A DNA stretch of 64,000 nt from Psychrobacter frigidicola. Its GTDB lineage: Bacteria > Pseudomonadota > Gammaproteobacteria > Pseudomonadales > Moraxellaceae. The notes under the pieces were generated by a model, which was given only the letters and a program-made list of their open reading frames with translations, was not told the DNA's origin and made no database searches. The translations under genes were made by a program, and so were the position numbers. The DNA is taken from NCBI RefSeq assembly GCF_007997305.1, contig NZ_VORZ01000003.1, positions 248,001 through 312,000 on the forward strand, read 5' to 3'. Shown here one piece after another: positions 25,282 to 34,513 of the stretch. The number at the start of each line of letters is the position of its first letter. Positions within the stretch are counted from its first letter, which is position 1.

Positions 25282-26040
25282 TTATGAATTGGTGAAAATA
25301 CCTTTCCTTGCCTTACTTAAATGATCTCTGATAGTTTCAAGCTCTAATTGTTCATCGTTATGATGTTCGCATATCCATTGTGCCACTGCTTTAATAGTCT
25401 GCTTCTTATTTGACGATCCTTGTCGGATTTCATCTAAGCTTAAGTAGTGACGTCTTAGCTGCTCTACATGTCCTTTCCATCTAGCATCATTAGATTTTCT
25501 ATTTCTACGTGATAGTTCGTTTTTTAAAGCCGTCATAAAGTGTATGTTTGTAAAAACTGTATGTAAGTGAGTCTCTTTGGCCGTTTCATGAAATAAATAA
25601 GATACTTGATAGTGACCATTAGCAAAAGCAGCTAAAGATAACACCCTATTCATTATAATATGGGCAGCAAGTATTCCCCATGCCCAAATCTTCTTTTCAT
25701 ATTTAGATACTAGATCTTCCAATATGTTATGTGTCTCTTCTAAGAAGAAATTCTTAGAGAGTAATTCTAGAGAATCAAAGGTACTTTCATACGTTGAGAA
25801 ATTAATCTTATTATCATTGTCTTTAACATACTTATGTATGAGGTTTTCAATACTATCTAGAAGTTCTTCATATTCGGGGTTAATTACGTCCTCGTAATCA
25901 TTTGGATTGTTTCTATCTGCAAAAGCTGCACATGCTATGACATTATTTAGAGGCTTACTGATCATAACTTTAAAGGTTGCATGTAAATTTCTATTAACGT
26001 CTTCCATAGTGATTTTTTTACTATCATCATTCATATTCAC
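25282..26040 (-). CDS. Hypothetical protein beside the integrase
   Basis: A 252-residue acidic, all-helical-looking protein that I do not recognise. Features seen: EEYEELLDSIENLIHKYV-like helices, a central less polar stretch (IWAWGILAAHIIMNRVLSLA, about 118-137) that is too interrupted by charges to call a membrane segment, and a C-terminal basic helix (LRRHYLSLDEIRQGSSNKK). It follows the integrase gene by about 108 bp on the same strand and may be expressed with it. It could be accessory or cargo. Confidence 0.5.
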   Translation of the reverse strand: MNMNDDSKKITMEDVNRNLHATFKVMISKPLNNVIACAAFADRNNPNDYEDVINPEYEELLDSIENLIHKYVKDNDNKINFSTYESTFDSLELLSKNFFLEETHNILEDLVSKYEKKIWAWGILAAHIIMNRVLSLAAFANGHYQVSYLFHETAKETHLHTVFTNIHFMTALKNELSRRNRKSNDARWKGHVEQLRRHYLSLDEIRQGSSNKKQTIKAVAQWICEHHNDEQLELETIRDHLSKARKGIFTNS

Positions 26041-26148
26041 ACCCCTACACCCTCAAAGCAAAGTAGGTGCAAGGCATTGACAACATAAGGGTGTGAATAG
26101 TTGCCTTTCGGGTAATTAGTCCTAGCCTTGCATGGTTGGTGCTAAGCT

Positions 26149-27387
26149 TTAGCTCAGCTTCTGTGCTTGCTGTTTGAAGTTACCGTGAATGACGTTATCA
26201 ATCTTGCCAGCATAGGCATCATCAATATAATTTGCCCATTGGCGCATCATGTCCGTTCTATAGGGTAGGTGTTGCGCCCCGTTATATGCTTTGCTTATCT
26301 TGTTTTCTTTCTCATGTGCCAGTTGCAGCTCTATAGCTTCGTGCATAAATTCCTGTTCATGTAATGTGGTACTGGCAAGCCCTCGAAAGCCGTGCCCTGT
26401 CATTCTGCCCTTGTAACCCATGCGCCATAGGGCAGTAATAAAAGCGTTCTCACTGTAGGGCTTACGGGTAGAGATATTAAAGAAAACATACTGATCCGAA
26501 AACCCTAGCGCCTTGATCCGCTCTAAGATTGCCATTACTTGAGGGGCAAGCGGTACTAAATGCGGTCTATCCATTTTCATCTTATTGGCTGGTATACGCC
26601 ATACTTTGGCTTTGTAATCTATCTCACTCCATTCCATAAAGCGTAGTTCTTGCGTTCTCACAAACGTATAGCACATAAACCAAAAGCCTAACTTTACTAA
26701 TAGATCACCACCGTAAGCATCAATGTCTTTTAGTAGCTTTGGTAATTGCTGGCTAGTGATACGGCTATGGTGCTTCACCTTATGCGGTTGTAAGGCTTCG
26801 GTTAGGTCATTGGCTGGGTTATGGGTTATCAATCCCTCACGTATGGCTTGCTTGAATATCTGCCCCGTTTGCCGTATCGCACGCCTAGCCATATCAGTAG
26901 CGCCTCGTGCCTCTACTGTTTTACCAATAGCCAAAATATTAGGCGCGGTTATGTCCTCTATGTTCAAGTAACCAATGGCAGGCTTAATATCGCGCTGGTA
27001 CTGTGAATAGTCACGGCTATAGGTAGTGGGGGCAATGTGTGCTTTGCGATCGTCATGCCAGCGTTGCGCTAGGGCATCAAATGTCTTTGTACCGTCAATG
27101 TCTGCCTGTTGGCGCTTCTTATCATGCTTTGGGTTGATACCTTGCGCTATCAAACCTTTTATCTGTTGGTTGCGCTGGCGTGCATCGGCTAGGCTCATGG
27201 CTGGATATTTGCCAATAGTCAGGCTTTGGCGCTTGGTTTCATACTGATAGTCACTTACCCATACCTTGCTGCCCGTGCTACGAACCCATAGACGCAAATT
27301 ATTACCATCACTGTATTTATCAGGTCGGCTGGGGGTGCAAGTATCAGTAGGTTTTAAGCGTTTGATTTGGCTATCAGTTAATGACAT
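26149..27387 (-). CDS. int: Tyrosine integrase, P4 type
   Basis: A 412-residue site-specific recombinase. The N-terminal about 90 residues form the integrase arm-binding (DUF4102) domain (LRLWVRSTGSKVWVSDYQY, SLTIGKYPAMSLADAR). A core-binding region follows. The catalytic residues are all visible: R244 (FVRTQEL), H332 and R335 (TGHGFRG), H358 (LAHEKEN) and Tyr Y368 (KAYNGAQ). It should catalyse integration at the tRNA-Pro 3' end, whose repeat lies 160 bp upstream of its start. Its promoter region overlaps the right 30-bp arm repeat, so binding by the integrase itself or by AlpA could regulate it. Confidence 0.95.
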   Translation of the reverse strand: MSLTDSQIKRLKPTDTCTPSRPDKYSDGNNLRLWVRSTGSKVWVSDYQYETKRQSLTIGKYPAMSLADARQRNQQIKGLIAQGINPKHDKKRQQADIDGTKTFDALAQRWHDDRKAHIAPTTYSRDYSQYQRDIKPAIGYLNIEDITAPNILAIGKTVEARGATDMARRAIRQTGQIFKQAIREGLITHNPANDLTEALQPHKVKHHSRITSQQLPKLLKDIDAYGGDLLVKLGFWFMCYTFVRTQELRFMEWSEIDYKAKVWRIPANKMKMDRPHLVPLAPQVMAILERIKALGFSDQYVFFNISTRKPYSENAFITALWRMGYKGRMTGHGFRGLASTTLHEQEFMHEAIELQLAHEKENKISKAYNGAQHLPYRTDMMRQWANYIDDAYAGKIDNVIHGNFKQQAQKLS

Positions 27388-27411
27388 GACGGTATATTTC
27401 CATTACGGTAT

Positions 27412-27441
27412 AAAATATACCGCAAAATATACCGCATTTTG
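27412..27441. repeat. Right 30-bp arm repeat (integrase arm-site candidate)
   Basis: A perfect copy of 8350-8379 in the same orientation, 25 bp upstream of the integrase start. A further inverted half-word GGTATATT lies at 27391-27398. See the left copy for the internal ATATACCGC tandem. Confidence 0.75.
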
Positions 27442-27504
27442 ACATGGATTACCACGTATTAAGGTGGTCTATAGCGTAGTGCGTATTACTTGAAACGCTC
27501 ATAG

Positions 27505-27537
27505 AAAAAGGGCAGACGGTCAATGACGGTCTGCCCT
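27505..27537 (-). terminator. Terminator of tRNA-Pro supplied by the element
   Basis: On the minus strand, GGGCAGAC and GTCTGCCC pair with an 11-nt interior, followed by five T. It lies 10 bp past the tRNA 3' end but inside the element, so the inserted DNA provides the tRNA with a new terminator. Confidence 0.8.
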
Positions 27538-27546
27538 AATATCGTG

Positions 27547-27565
27547 TTTGGTCGGAACGGCAGGA
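27547..27565. other. Right attachment site within tRNA-Pro
   Basis: Identical to 8277-8295 over 19 bp and covering the tRNA-Pro 3' end including CCA. The intact tRNA is preserved on this side, as is typical of integrase-proximal attachment. Confidence 0.9.
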
Positions 27566-27625
27566 TTTGAACCTGCGACCCCTACACCCCCAGTGTAGTG
27601 CGCTACCAGACTGCGCTACGCCCCG
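27549..27625 (-). tRNA. tRNA-Pro (anticodon GGG)
   Basis: A 77-nt cloverleaf with encoded CCA. Acceptor arm CGGGGCG/CGTTCCG with two G-U pairs; anticodon stem CTACA/TGTAG with loop CTGGGGG, giving anticodon GGG; T arm CGCAGG-TTCGAAT-CCTGC. It reads Pro codons CCC and CCU. It is the integration target of the 19-kb element. Confidence 0.96.
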
Positions 27626-27735
27626 AATGACTGACTATTTTACGCAAAATCGCACATATTGCAAGGGTTAATTATTTCAGCGCTTGCTATGAGACTTTAC
27701 CTATTACAGTCAGCGTAATATATTGCCAATAACAA

Positions 27736-29244
27736 CTAGCCCAATAACTCTTTTAGAACTTGGTTCACCTGTTGTGGATTAGCACTACCGCGACTGGCTT
27801 TCATCACTTGACCGACGAGACCGTTAAAGGCTTTTTCCTTACCACCGCGATATTCTTCAACCATAGCGGCATTGTTAGTAATGACTTCTTCAACGATAGC
27901 TTTGATAGCGCCAGTATCCGTTTCTTGCTTGAGGCCTTTCGCTTCAATGATTTGATCAGCGGCATCATCTGTATCGCCACCCGCGCGCTCATAAAGCGCA
28001 CTAAAAACAGTTTTAGCCATTTTACCAGATAGGGTGTCATCAAAAATTCGTTTCAGCATACCTGCTAATTGCTTGGCACTAATTGGGGAGTCGATGATGT
28101 CTTTATCATCTTTATTCAGTGCACCCAGTAAATCGCCCATCACCCAGTTAGCGGCACTTTTAGCATGTTGCTGACCGACTTCATCAACTACCGCTTCGAA
28201 ATAATCCGCTAAATGACGGCTTCCGGTTAAGATGCGAGCATCATATTCTGTTAGCTCAAGCTCGCTCTCTAAACGTGCACGGCGTGCTACTGGTAACTCA
28301 GGCATTGCCGCTCTAATAGTATCGACGGTATGTTGCTCAATACGTACGGGCAGCAGGTCAGGGTCGGGAAAGTAGCGATAGTCGTTGGCGTCTTCTTTGG
28401 TACGCATCACGCGGGTTTCGTCTTTTTCGAGATCATACAGCATGGTTGCTTGAATGACTTTACCGCCTTCTTCAATAATATCGATTTGACGTTCAATTTC
28501 GCGGTTGATAGCGCGTTCGATACTGCGGAACGAGTTCAAGTTTTTAAGCTCAGTACGGGTGCCTAAATCTGCTCCAGGCTTGCGGATGGACACGTTACAG
28601 TCGCAGCGGAATGACCCTTCGGCCATAATAGCGTCTGAGATACCTAACCACGTCACCAGCTGATGAATGGCTTTAATATAAGCAAGTGCTTCATGTGCTG
28701 AGCGCATATCAGGCTCAGATACAATCTCAATCAGTGGCGTACCAGCGCGGTTAAGGTCAACACCGGTCATACCTTCGACGGCATCGTGTACTGATTTACC
28801 CGCATCTTCTTCTAAGTGTGCACGCGTAATACCCATACGTTTAGGATATTCATTTTTTTCACCTTCATTGACCACCACATCGATATGACCAGAACCAACA
28901 ATCGGATTGGCCATTTGGGTAATTTGATAACCTTTTGGCAGATCAGGATAAAAATAGTTTTTACGGTCGAAAGTATTGAATAATCCCAGCTCAGCATCAA
29001 CGCCAATCCCAAATTTTAGCGCGCGCTCAACGACACCACTGTTAAGAACAGGCAATACACCCGGTAGGCCTAAATCGACGATGCTGGCCTGAGTATTGGC
29101 TTCATGACCAAAATCAGTAGGCGCACTTGAAAATATTTTACTGTCAGTGTTGAGCTGACAGTGAATTTCAATACCAATGACCACTTCATAGCCATCGACC
29201 ATTAGATCAGTACGAACGGTATCAGTTACTGTTGTTGAGTTCAT
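27736..29244 (-). CDS. gatB: Asp-tRNA(Asn)/Glu-tRNA(Gln) amidotransferase subunit B
   Basis: GatB is the kinase/transamidase subunit of GatCAB, which converts misacylated Asp-tRNA(Asn) and/or Glu-tRNA(Gln) into the amide forms. It is 502 residues long. The catalytic cradle begins [20 protein letters not shown] and has [20 protein letters not shown] and [14 protein letters not shown]. The C-terminal YqeY-like tail domain ends [14 protein letters not shown]. Its ATG overlaps the gatA stop (TAATG), so translation is coupled. The operon order gatC-gatA-gatB is standard. It ends about 110 bp from tRNA-Pro, on the same strand. Confidence 0.97.
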   Translation of the reverse strand: MNSTTVTDTVRTDLMVDGYEVVIGIEIHCQLNTDSKIFSSAPTDFGHEANTQASIVDLGLPGVLPVLNSGVVERALKFGIGVDAELGLFNTFDRKNYFYPDLPKGYQITQMANPIVGSGHIDVVVNEGEKNEYPKRMGITRAHLEEDAGKSVHDAVEGMTGVDLNRAGTPLIEIVSEPDMRSAHEALAYIKAIHQLVTWLGISDAIMAEGSFRCDCNVSIRKPGADLGTRTELKNLNSFRSIERAINREIERQIDIIEEGGKVIQATMLYDLEKDETRVMRTKEDANDYRYFPDPDLLPVRIEQHTVDTIRAAMPELPVARRARLESELELTEYDARILTGSRHLADYFEAVVDEVGQQHAKSAANWVMGDLLGALNKDDKDIIDSPISAKQLAGMLKRIFDDTLSGKMAKTVFSALYERAGGDTDDAADQIIEAKGLKQETDTGAIKAIVEEVITNNAAMVEEYRGGKEKAFNGLVGQVMKASRGSANPQQVNQVLKELLG

Positions 29245-30746
29245 TATACTGTCTCCTTAGCGATAGCAGAATGCTGCAGGTGATGATCGGTATGCTGCTG
29301 GAATAGATGCGCGGTGGTGAGCAATTCGCTTTCTTGCCAATGTTGTCCGATCAGCTGTAAACCAACAGGCAGTCCTTCAGACGTCAAACCCACTGGTTGG
29401 CTGAGCGCTGGTAGACCGGCAAGGTTGACCCCAATGGTATAAACATCACCCAAATACATGGTAGCAGAGTCTAAGTTTTCGCTAAGCTTATAAGCAGGTG
29501 TTGGTGCCGTAGGGCTAGCAATCACATCACAATTCTTAAAGGCATCATCAAAGTCTTTAACAATAATGCGGCGAATCTTCTGAGCTTTGGTGTAATAAGC
29601 ATCAAAGTAACCGGCAGATAGGGCATAAGTGCCCATCAAGATGCGGCGTTGTACTTCAGGGCCAAAACCTTCTGAGCGTGAGCGGGTATATAAGTCAATT
29701 AAGTCTTTCGGGTTCTCACAACGATAGCCAAAACGTACACCATCAAAGCGCGAAAGGTTTGATGAGGCTTCAGCAGGCGCCAGCATATAATAAGTGGCAA
29801 GGGTAATCTCAGGATCAGTGATAGTCACTTCTACAACCGTAGCGCCAAGATCTTCATACTGCTGTAATGCGGCACGTACCAATTGATCGACTTCAGCATC
29901 GAGTCCCTCACCGAAGTATTCTTTGGCGACCCCAATGCGTAGACCAGCAAGTGGTTTGTCACTGTTGCCAGCTTTTGCTTCAGCTTCGTTAATATCTTGG
30001 ATGTAATCTGGCATATCATGTTTGATAGAAGTGGCATCACGGGGGTCATGACCAATCATAGGTTGCAGTAGATAGGCACAATCTTTAGCACTACGACCCA
30101 TGCTACCGGCTTGGTCAAGGCTTGAGGCATAAGCAATCATGCCAAAACGCGAGACTCGGCCATAAGTAGGCTTAATACCAGTCAAGCCACAAAATGATGC
30201 AGGCTGACGAATAGAGCCGCCAGTATCACTAGCAGTTGCCAGCGGAATAAAACCTGCGGCCACTGCCGATGCGCTACCGCCCGATGAGCCACCAGGGACG
30301 TGCTCAAGATTCCATGGGTTGTGCACCGCACCATAATACGAGCTGCTAGTGTCTGAGCCCATAGCGAACTCATCCATATTGAGCTTACCAAGGCTAATCA
30401 TGCCGGCTTTGTCAATGTTGGTGACGATAGTAGCATTGTATGGTGACACAAAGTTATGCAGCATTTTGGAGCCACAAGTGGTCAACACGCCTTGGGTACA
30501 AAAGATATCTTTATGCGCCATCGGCACACCTAGTAGCGGACGCATATCGCCTTGTGCTCGCATCTCATCTGCCGCCTGTGCTTGTGCGCGTGCAGTCTCA
30601 GAGGTATGAGTAATAAAGCTATTAATTTTGCTATCTAAAGCGTCAATACGCTTGATAAAGTGTTCAGTCAAATCTAGACTACTGAATTGTTTGGTTTGCA
30701 AACCTGTAATCAGTTGCTGGGTACTTAAATGATGAAGTTCAGACAT
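29244..30746 (-). CDS. gatA: Asp-tRNA(Asn)/Glu-tRNA(Gln) amidotransferase subunit A
   Basis: GatA is the glutaminase of GatCAB; it releases ammonia from glutamine and channels it to GatB. It is a 500-residue amidase-signature protein. The catalytic Lys is in [11 protein letters not shown]. The Ser-cisSer-Lys core lies in [16 protein letters not shown] and [18 protein letters not shown]. The C-terminal [20 protein letters not shown] is typical. It lies 164 bp downstream of gatC and overlaps gatB by one base. Confidence 0.97.
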   Translation of the reverse strand: MSELHHLSTQQLITGLQTKQFSSLDLTEHFIKRIDALDSKINSFITHTSETARAQAQAADEMRAQGDMRPLLGVPMAHKDIFCTQGVLTTCGSKMLHNFVSPYNATIVTNIDKAGMISLGKLNMDEFAMGSDTSSSYYGAVHNPWNLEHVPGGSSGGSASAVAAGFIPLATASDTGGSIRQPASFCGLTGIKPTYGRVSRFGMIAYASSLDQAGSMGRSAKDCAYLLQPMIGHDPRDATSIKHDMPDYIQDINEAEAKAGNSDKPLAGLRIGVAKEYFGEGLDAEVDQLVRAALQQYEDLGATVVEVTITDPEITLATYYMLAPAEASSNLSRFDGVRFGYRCENPKDLIDLYTRSRSEGFGPEVQRRILMGTYALSAGYFDAYYTKAQKIRRIIVKDFDDAFKNCDVIASPTAPTPAYKLSENLDSATMYLGDVYTIGVNLAGLPALSQPVGLTSEGLPVGLQLIGQHWQESELLTTAHLFQQHTDHHLQHSAIAKETV

Positions 30747-30910
30747 AAGGGGTCGTCCGTCAAAATATTAATTGCGTAAAATAAGGAAAAGCCGACAGGG
30801 ACTTTTCACGCTATAGGGTATCAAACAAGCTATTAAAATCGAGCTGTTGAAATCTAGGGATTGAAGTTGGGCTTAATAAAAAGTGCCTAGTGAAATCAGC
30901 CTATTAAAAG

Positions 30911-31234
30911 CTATTCAATGACTTGCGGCACTAGATATAAGCCTTGTTCAACGGCTGGCGCGACCGATTGATTGCGCGCGCGGTCGATATCGTGCTTGGC
31001 AACGTCAGCGCGTAAGTCTTGGCAGACCTCATGAATATTGGCTAATGGGGTCAAATCGGTGGTATCGACACCCGCTAGGGTATGCATTAAGCGTAAAACT
31101 TTGCTGATGTCATTGGCATAACTATGGGCCGTATCTTCATCGACGCCTAAGCGCGCTAGGCTAGCAACTTCAAGGATTTCGTGACGGCTGACGCTACTGT
31201 CAGTCGCGGGTGTTGGTTGTGATATATTTGACAT
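30911..31234 (-). CDS. gatC: Asp-tRNA(Asn)/Glu-tRNA(Gln) amidotransferase subunit C
   Basis: GatC is the small subunit that wraps around GatA and stabilises the complex. It is 107 residues long and begins with a short variable tail, then EILEVASLARLGVDED, typical of GatC, with LRLMHTLAGVDTTDLTPLAN in the middle. GGAG lies 6 nt ahead of the ATG. First gene of the gatCAB operon. Its promoter should lie in 31235-31540. Confidence 0.95.
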   Translation of the reverse strand: MSNISQPTPATDSSVSRHEILEVASLARLGVDEDTAHSYANDISKVLRLMHTLAGVDTTDLTPLANIHEVCQDLRADVAKHDIDRARNQSVAPAVEQGLYLVPQVIE

Positions 31235-31544
31235 GGTTTCTCCAGTCCAAGACAGTGTTTATTAGAATTTTTAATTTAAGGCTCAGAGGCCCTTTAAAAC
31301 AATCTGTGACTTATTATAAAGCATCTTACCCAAGTTTACAGACCATGACGCTCGATTGCGGCACAAACACAAACAAGTAGAACAATGACGGTTTGTTTAT
31401 GTACTTACTATCAACTACTTACCTATTAAACGTTTAAATACGTTACAGTAGCGGCGCAGAACTGAGCAAAGTTAACGTATGGATGTAGAGTGTTATGGCC
31501 TGTCAATAGGAATAACCAGCGGTGCTAGTTGGAATTTTGCTAAA

Positions 31545-31572
31545 AACAAGACTTTCTGAATAAAGTCTTGTT
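31545..31572 (-). terminator. Perfect hairpin with minus-strand T-run upstream of gatC
   Basis: An 11-bp perfect stem AACAAGACTTT/AAAGTCTTGTT with a 6-nt loop, followed on the minus strand by TTTTT. It would stop minus-strand transcripts before gatC, but no gene on that strand lies upstream of it, only the mreB promoter region. The rest of 31235-31773 holds the divergent gatC and mreB promoters, with a TATAAT at 31615-31620 as a possible mreB -10. Confidence 0.6.
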
Positions 31573-31773
31573 GCTTACTCTTGCAAATACCTATATTTTT
31601 CTGAGCCAAATCGGTATAATTTAGCTCATTTTCACTATTAATTTTTAGATTCGACTGGGCATACAGGTATATTATAGCGACGATGAGTATCCAACGCTGC
31701 CCCAATCGACGCTGACGAGCAATAGCTTAAATCTCTCATTCATTTTATTTGCAATACCTTGGATATATTAGTC

Positions 31774-32808
31774 ATGAACCTGTTTGGATTTTTATCAAAT
31801 AATATCGCAATCGACCTTGGTACTGCGAATACTTTAATTTTTATCCCTAATAAAGGGGTGGTGCTCGACGAACCTACTGTCGTGGCCTTACGCACTACCA
31901 ATCATGCGTCACGCTCTACAGTTACTGCCGTCGGTGCTGATGCTAAGCAAATGCTTGGTCGTACTCCTGCCGATATCACCGCTATCCGGCCGCTAAAAGA
32001 TGGCGTAATTTCTGACTTTGATGTGACGCAACAGATGCTCAAGCATTTCATTAGCAAAGTTAAGGCCAAACGTTTTATGGCACAGCCAAAAGTAGTGGTT
32101 TGTGTGCCTTATAAATCAACGATGATTGAGCGCAAAGCCATTCGTGCTGCGGTAATGTCGGCCGGAGCCAGCAGAGTATTATTAATAGAGGAGCCAATGG
32201 CAGCCGCTATAGGGGCAGGGTTACCCGTTCATGAAGCCAGTGGTTCAATGATTGTGGACATTGGCGGTGGCACTACTGAGATTGCCGTTATTGCGTTATC
32301 AGGCTGTGTTTATGCCGAGTCTATTCGTATCGGCGGCGATATTTTTGATGATGCTATCATTACCTATGTACGCCGTACTTATGGCTGCGTCATTGGCGAA
32401 ACTACCGCTGAACGGATTAAGCAAGAAGTAGGCTCTGCCCTCGATAATCAAGATCGTCCGTTAGAAGTAGAAGTTCGAGGTCGTAGCATGGCAGAAGGTA
32501 TGCCCACGACCTTTACCGTCAACTCAACAGACATCCAAAAAGCATTGCGCGAGCCGTTAAATGGTATTATTAATTCTATAAAATCAGCGCTAGAGCAGAC
32601 ACCGCCTGAATTATCATCTGATATCGCCGAGCGCGGTATAGTACTGACGGGCGGTGGCGCTTTGCTACGTGATTTAGATAAGTTCATCTCCAAAGAGACT
32701 GGTTTACCTGTCAGTGTGGCTGAAGATCCGCTGACTTGTGTGAGCCGCGGTGCGGGTAAGGCACTGGAGTTTATTAATAATAGAAATCTTAATATGATTT
32801 TTGTATAG
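31774..32808 (+). CDS. mreB: Rod-shape-determining actin homologue MreB
   Basis: MreB polymerises under the inner membrane and guides the elongation machinery that makes lateral peptidoglycan. The start is ATG 31774 ([20 protein letters not shown]); an upstream TTG in frame is unlikely. Actin-fold motifs are phosphate 1 [11 protein letters not shown], phosphate 2 [14 protein letters not shown], and adenosine [15 protein letters not shown]. Its length of 344 residues is normal. It is the first gene of mreBCD, but a hairpin after the stop suggests that mreB is transcribed partly on its own. Confidence 0.97.
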   Translation: MNLFGFLSNNIAIDLGTANTLIFIPNKGVVLDEPTVVALRTTNHASRSTVTAVGADAKQMLGRTPADITAIRPLKDGVISDFDVTQQMLKHFISKVKAKRFMAQPKVVVCVPYKSTMIERKAIRAAVMSAGASRVLLIEEPMAAAIGAGLPVHEASGSMIVDIGGGTTEIAVIALSGCVYAESIRIGGDIFDDAIITYVRRTYGCVIGETTAERIKQEVGSALDNQDRPLEVEVRGRSMAEGMPTTFTVNSTDIQKALREPLNGIINSIKSALEQTPPELSSDIAERGIVLTGGGALLRDLDKFISKETGLPVSVAEDPLTCVSRGAGKALEFINNRNLNMIFV

Positions 32809-32848
32809 ACACTATTTTAAATAGTAAGTGTTTTTTAGGGTAGAGGCT

Positions 32849-32874
32849 AAGGCAGGTGAAAAACACTGCCTTTT
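32849..32874 (+). terminator. Intrinsic terminator after mreB
   Basis: A 7-bp stem AAGGCAG/CTGCCTT, loop GTGAAAAACA, then TTG. A weaker AT-rich hairpin with T6 lies just before it (32809-32836). The two could attenuate transcription into mreCD, a pattern often seen because MreB is needed in excess. Confidence 0.6.
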
Positions 32875-33000
32875 GTAGCTTTGATAACTGGCAATAGTTA
32901 TCTTTGATGACGAATAAATAACGACTACCAATCACGCTATAATAGTCAACGTCCGACATTCTAAACCCCAGCTTTGGGTACCGCTCACATTAGACGCCTT

Positions 33001-33849
33001 ATGACTCCAAGTATGTTTGCCCGCCAGCCTTTGTCACTTCGAACGACTATTATTGTGTTAATAATGGCGCTGATACTAATGTGGATGGATAGCAAAAATC
33101 CAGAATGGTTTACTCCTTTACGTAATACCAGTCAAGCAGCGATGCAGCCTATTTATGAATTCTCGTTGTTACCCAGTTACGTTGAGCACTGGGCAAGTGG
33201 GCGTTTGCAGTCAAAAGAGGCGCTACGCCGCGAAAATGTGCAGCTTAAATCGCAACTGATTCACGCGCAGGCCAAGCTACAGCAACAAGATCATGTCTTG
33301 GCACAAAATGCGCGCCTGCAAGGTATACTCTCGACCACGACGTCCGAACAGTTCGACTTAAACTTAGCCCAAGTTATCGGTACAGATACCAACCCAGTTA
33401 AACAAATCGTAGTGCTAAATAAAGGGGTGAAAGATGGTGTTGAAGTCGGGCAGACAGTCATTGATGAAGCCGGTATTTTGGGTCAAATTATTACTGTTTA
33501 TCCTAACACCAGTCGCTTGATGTTAATTACTGATGAGCAACAATCAGTATCAGTGAAGGTTAAACGTACGGGTCAGCGAGCGATTGTTACTGGTAAAGGG
33601 TTACCAACCTCGCTAAACCTTAACTATGTGTTCAAAAGCTCGGATATGCGGGTAGGTGATGAGCTTATCTCCTCCGGTCTTGGTGGCCGAATTCCAGCAG
33701 GCTACCATGTCGGGCGAGTGGCCCGTATCAAAGACACCCAAGCGGACAACTTTAGAGATATTGACGTAACGCCCGCTGCTAACTTCATTGATAATGCCTA
33801 CGTATTAATTTTACAAGATAAAATGGTAGACGCTGACCCTGAACAATGA
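33001..33849 (+). CDS. mreC: Rod-shape-determining protein MreC
   Basis: MreC is a periplasmic scaffold of the elongasome, anchored by one membrane segment. The start is ATG 33001 (MTPSMFARQPLSLRTTIIV); the membrane segment is about residues 15-30 (TTIIVLIMALILMWMD). A coiled coil follows (ENVQLKSQLIHAQAKLQQQD). The beta-barrel core has VLNKGVKDGVEVGQTVIDEAG and LGGRIPAGYHVGRV. It is 282 residues long. It precedes mreD by 151 bp. Confidence 0.95.
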   Translation: MTPSMFARQPLSLRTTIIVLIMALILMWMDSKNPEWFTPLRNTSQAAMQPIYEFSLLPSYVEHWASGRLQSKEALRRENVQLKSQLIHAQAKLQQQDHVLAQNARLQGILSTTTSEQFDLNLAQVIGTDTNPVKQIVVLNKGVKDGVEVGQTVIDEAGILGQIITVYPNTSRLMLITDEQQSVSVKVKRTGQRAIVTGKGLPTSLNLNYVFKSSDMRVGDELISSGLGGRIPAGYHVGRVARIKDTQADNFRDIDVTPAANFIDNAYVLILQDKMVDADPEQ

Positions 33850-34000
33850 TTATTTATAGCTGTTAGGTAAGATACTATTATTATAGAGCCGACCATTAGG
33901 TCTTATTAGGATAGGCTTTATCAGGACAGTGTTTTCTATTCAGTATTAATAAATAACCATTATCGTAGTCGCCGCACAATCATCGTTAAGGCAAGCATTT

Positions 34001-34498
34001 ATGGTGCATCCCCATTCTGAGTATTCCACTGGCATGTTACTGAGCGTCATTATTCTAAGCTTTGTCGTCGCCTCATCGCTCAATGTTTACCCTCTTAGCA
34101 CTAACGTTGCCAGCTTACGACCATTGTTGATGATCATGGTGCTAATTTTTTGGGTATTGTTCCAGCCGCGCTATGTTGGTGTTTTTACAGCGTTTACTAT
34201 TGGTCTGATTGCAGATCTTATGATAGATACCCGCATGGGTCAGCAAGCCTTTGCTGCTGTGATGGCGACAGTTGCGATTAAAATGATGGGTCTGCATACT
34301 AAGCCGTTAAATGCTATTACGTCATGGTTCGTTGCGACGTTAGGATTATTGGTTTTTCAGCTCAGTCTATGGCTATTACAGCTGATCACTCAAAATATAT
34401 TTTCCGCACAATCAGGCTTACCCTTACTAATAAGCATCGTCAGCTGGCCACTAGTATTATTGGTTTTACATAGATTCACCCTATCAGACACCCGTTAG
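34001..34498 (+). CDS. mreD: Rod-shape-determining protein MreD
   Basis: MreD is the integral membrane member of the MreBCD complex. It has 165 residues with about five hydrophobic segments: LLSVIILSFVVASSL, LLMIMVLIFWVLF, VGVFTAFTIGLIADLMID, WFVATLGLLVFQLSLWLLQL and LLISIVSWPLVLLVLHRF. The conserved GLIADLMIDTRMGQQAFAA is present. maf starts 15 bp after it, so the two are probably co-transcribed. Confidence 0.92.
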   Translation: MVHPHSEYSTGMLLSVIILSFVVASSLNVYPLSTNVASLRPLLMIMVLIFWVLFQPRYVGVFTAFTIGLIADLMIDTRMGQQAFAAVMATVAIKMMGLHTKPLNAITSWFVATLGLLVFQLSLWLLQLITQNIFSAQSGLPLLISIVSWPLVLLVLHRFTLSDTR

Positions 34499-34513
34499 CA
34501 TAAGAGTATAGTA

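Larger units (their letters stand above)
8277..27565. mobile_element. Integrative element with P4-type integrase at tRNA-Pro, carrying type I RM and AbiF
   Basis: Both ends are visible. A 19-bp direct repeat (8277-8295 and 27547-27565) matches the 3' end of tRNA-Pro(GGG), and a tyrosine integrase gene lies immediately inside the tRNA-proximal end. A perfect 30-bp direct repeat lies inside each end (8350-8379 and 27412-27441). Contents are an AlpA/HTH/DUF3987 replication-regulation operon, an iteron-like region, and a defence module (hsdM, hsdS, abiF with a candidate small RNA, hsdR) with RM gene fragments. No conjugation, relaxase or phage structural genes are seen, so it resembles a satellite or minimal integrative element that depends on another system for transfer. 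Confidence 0.88.

Noticed and set aside
31493..31705. 70-codon minus-strand frame between gatC and mreB
   Set aside because: It starts with TTG, contains a perfect terminator hairpin and overlaps the promoter region.
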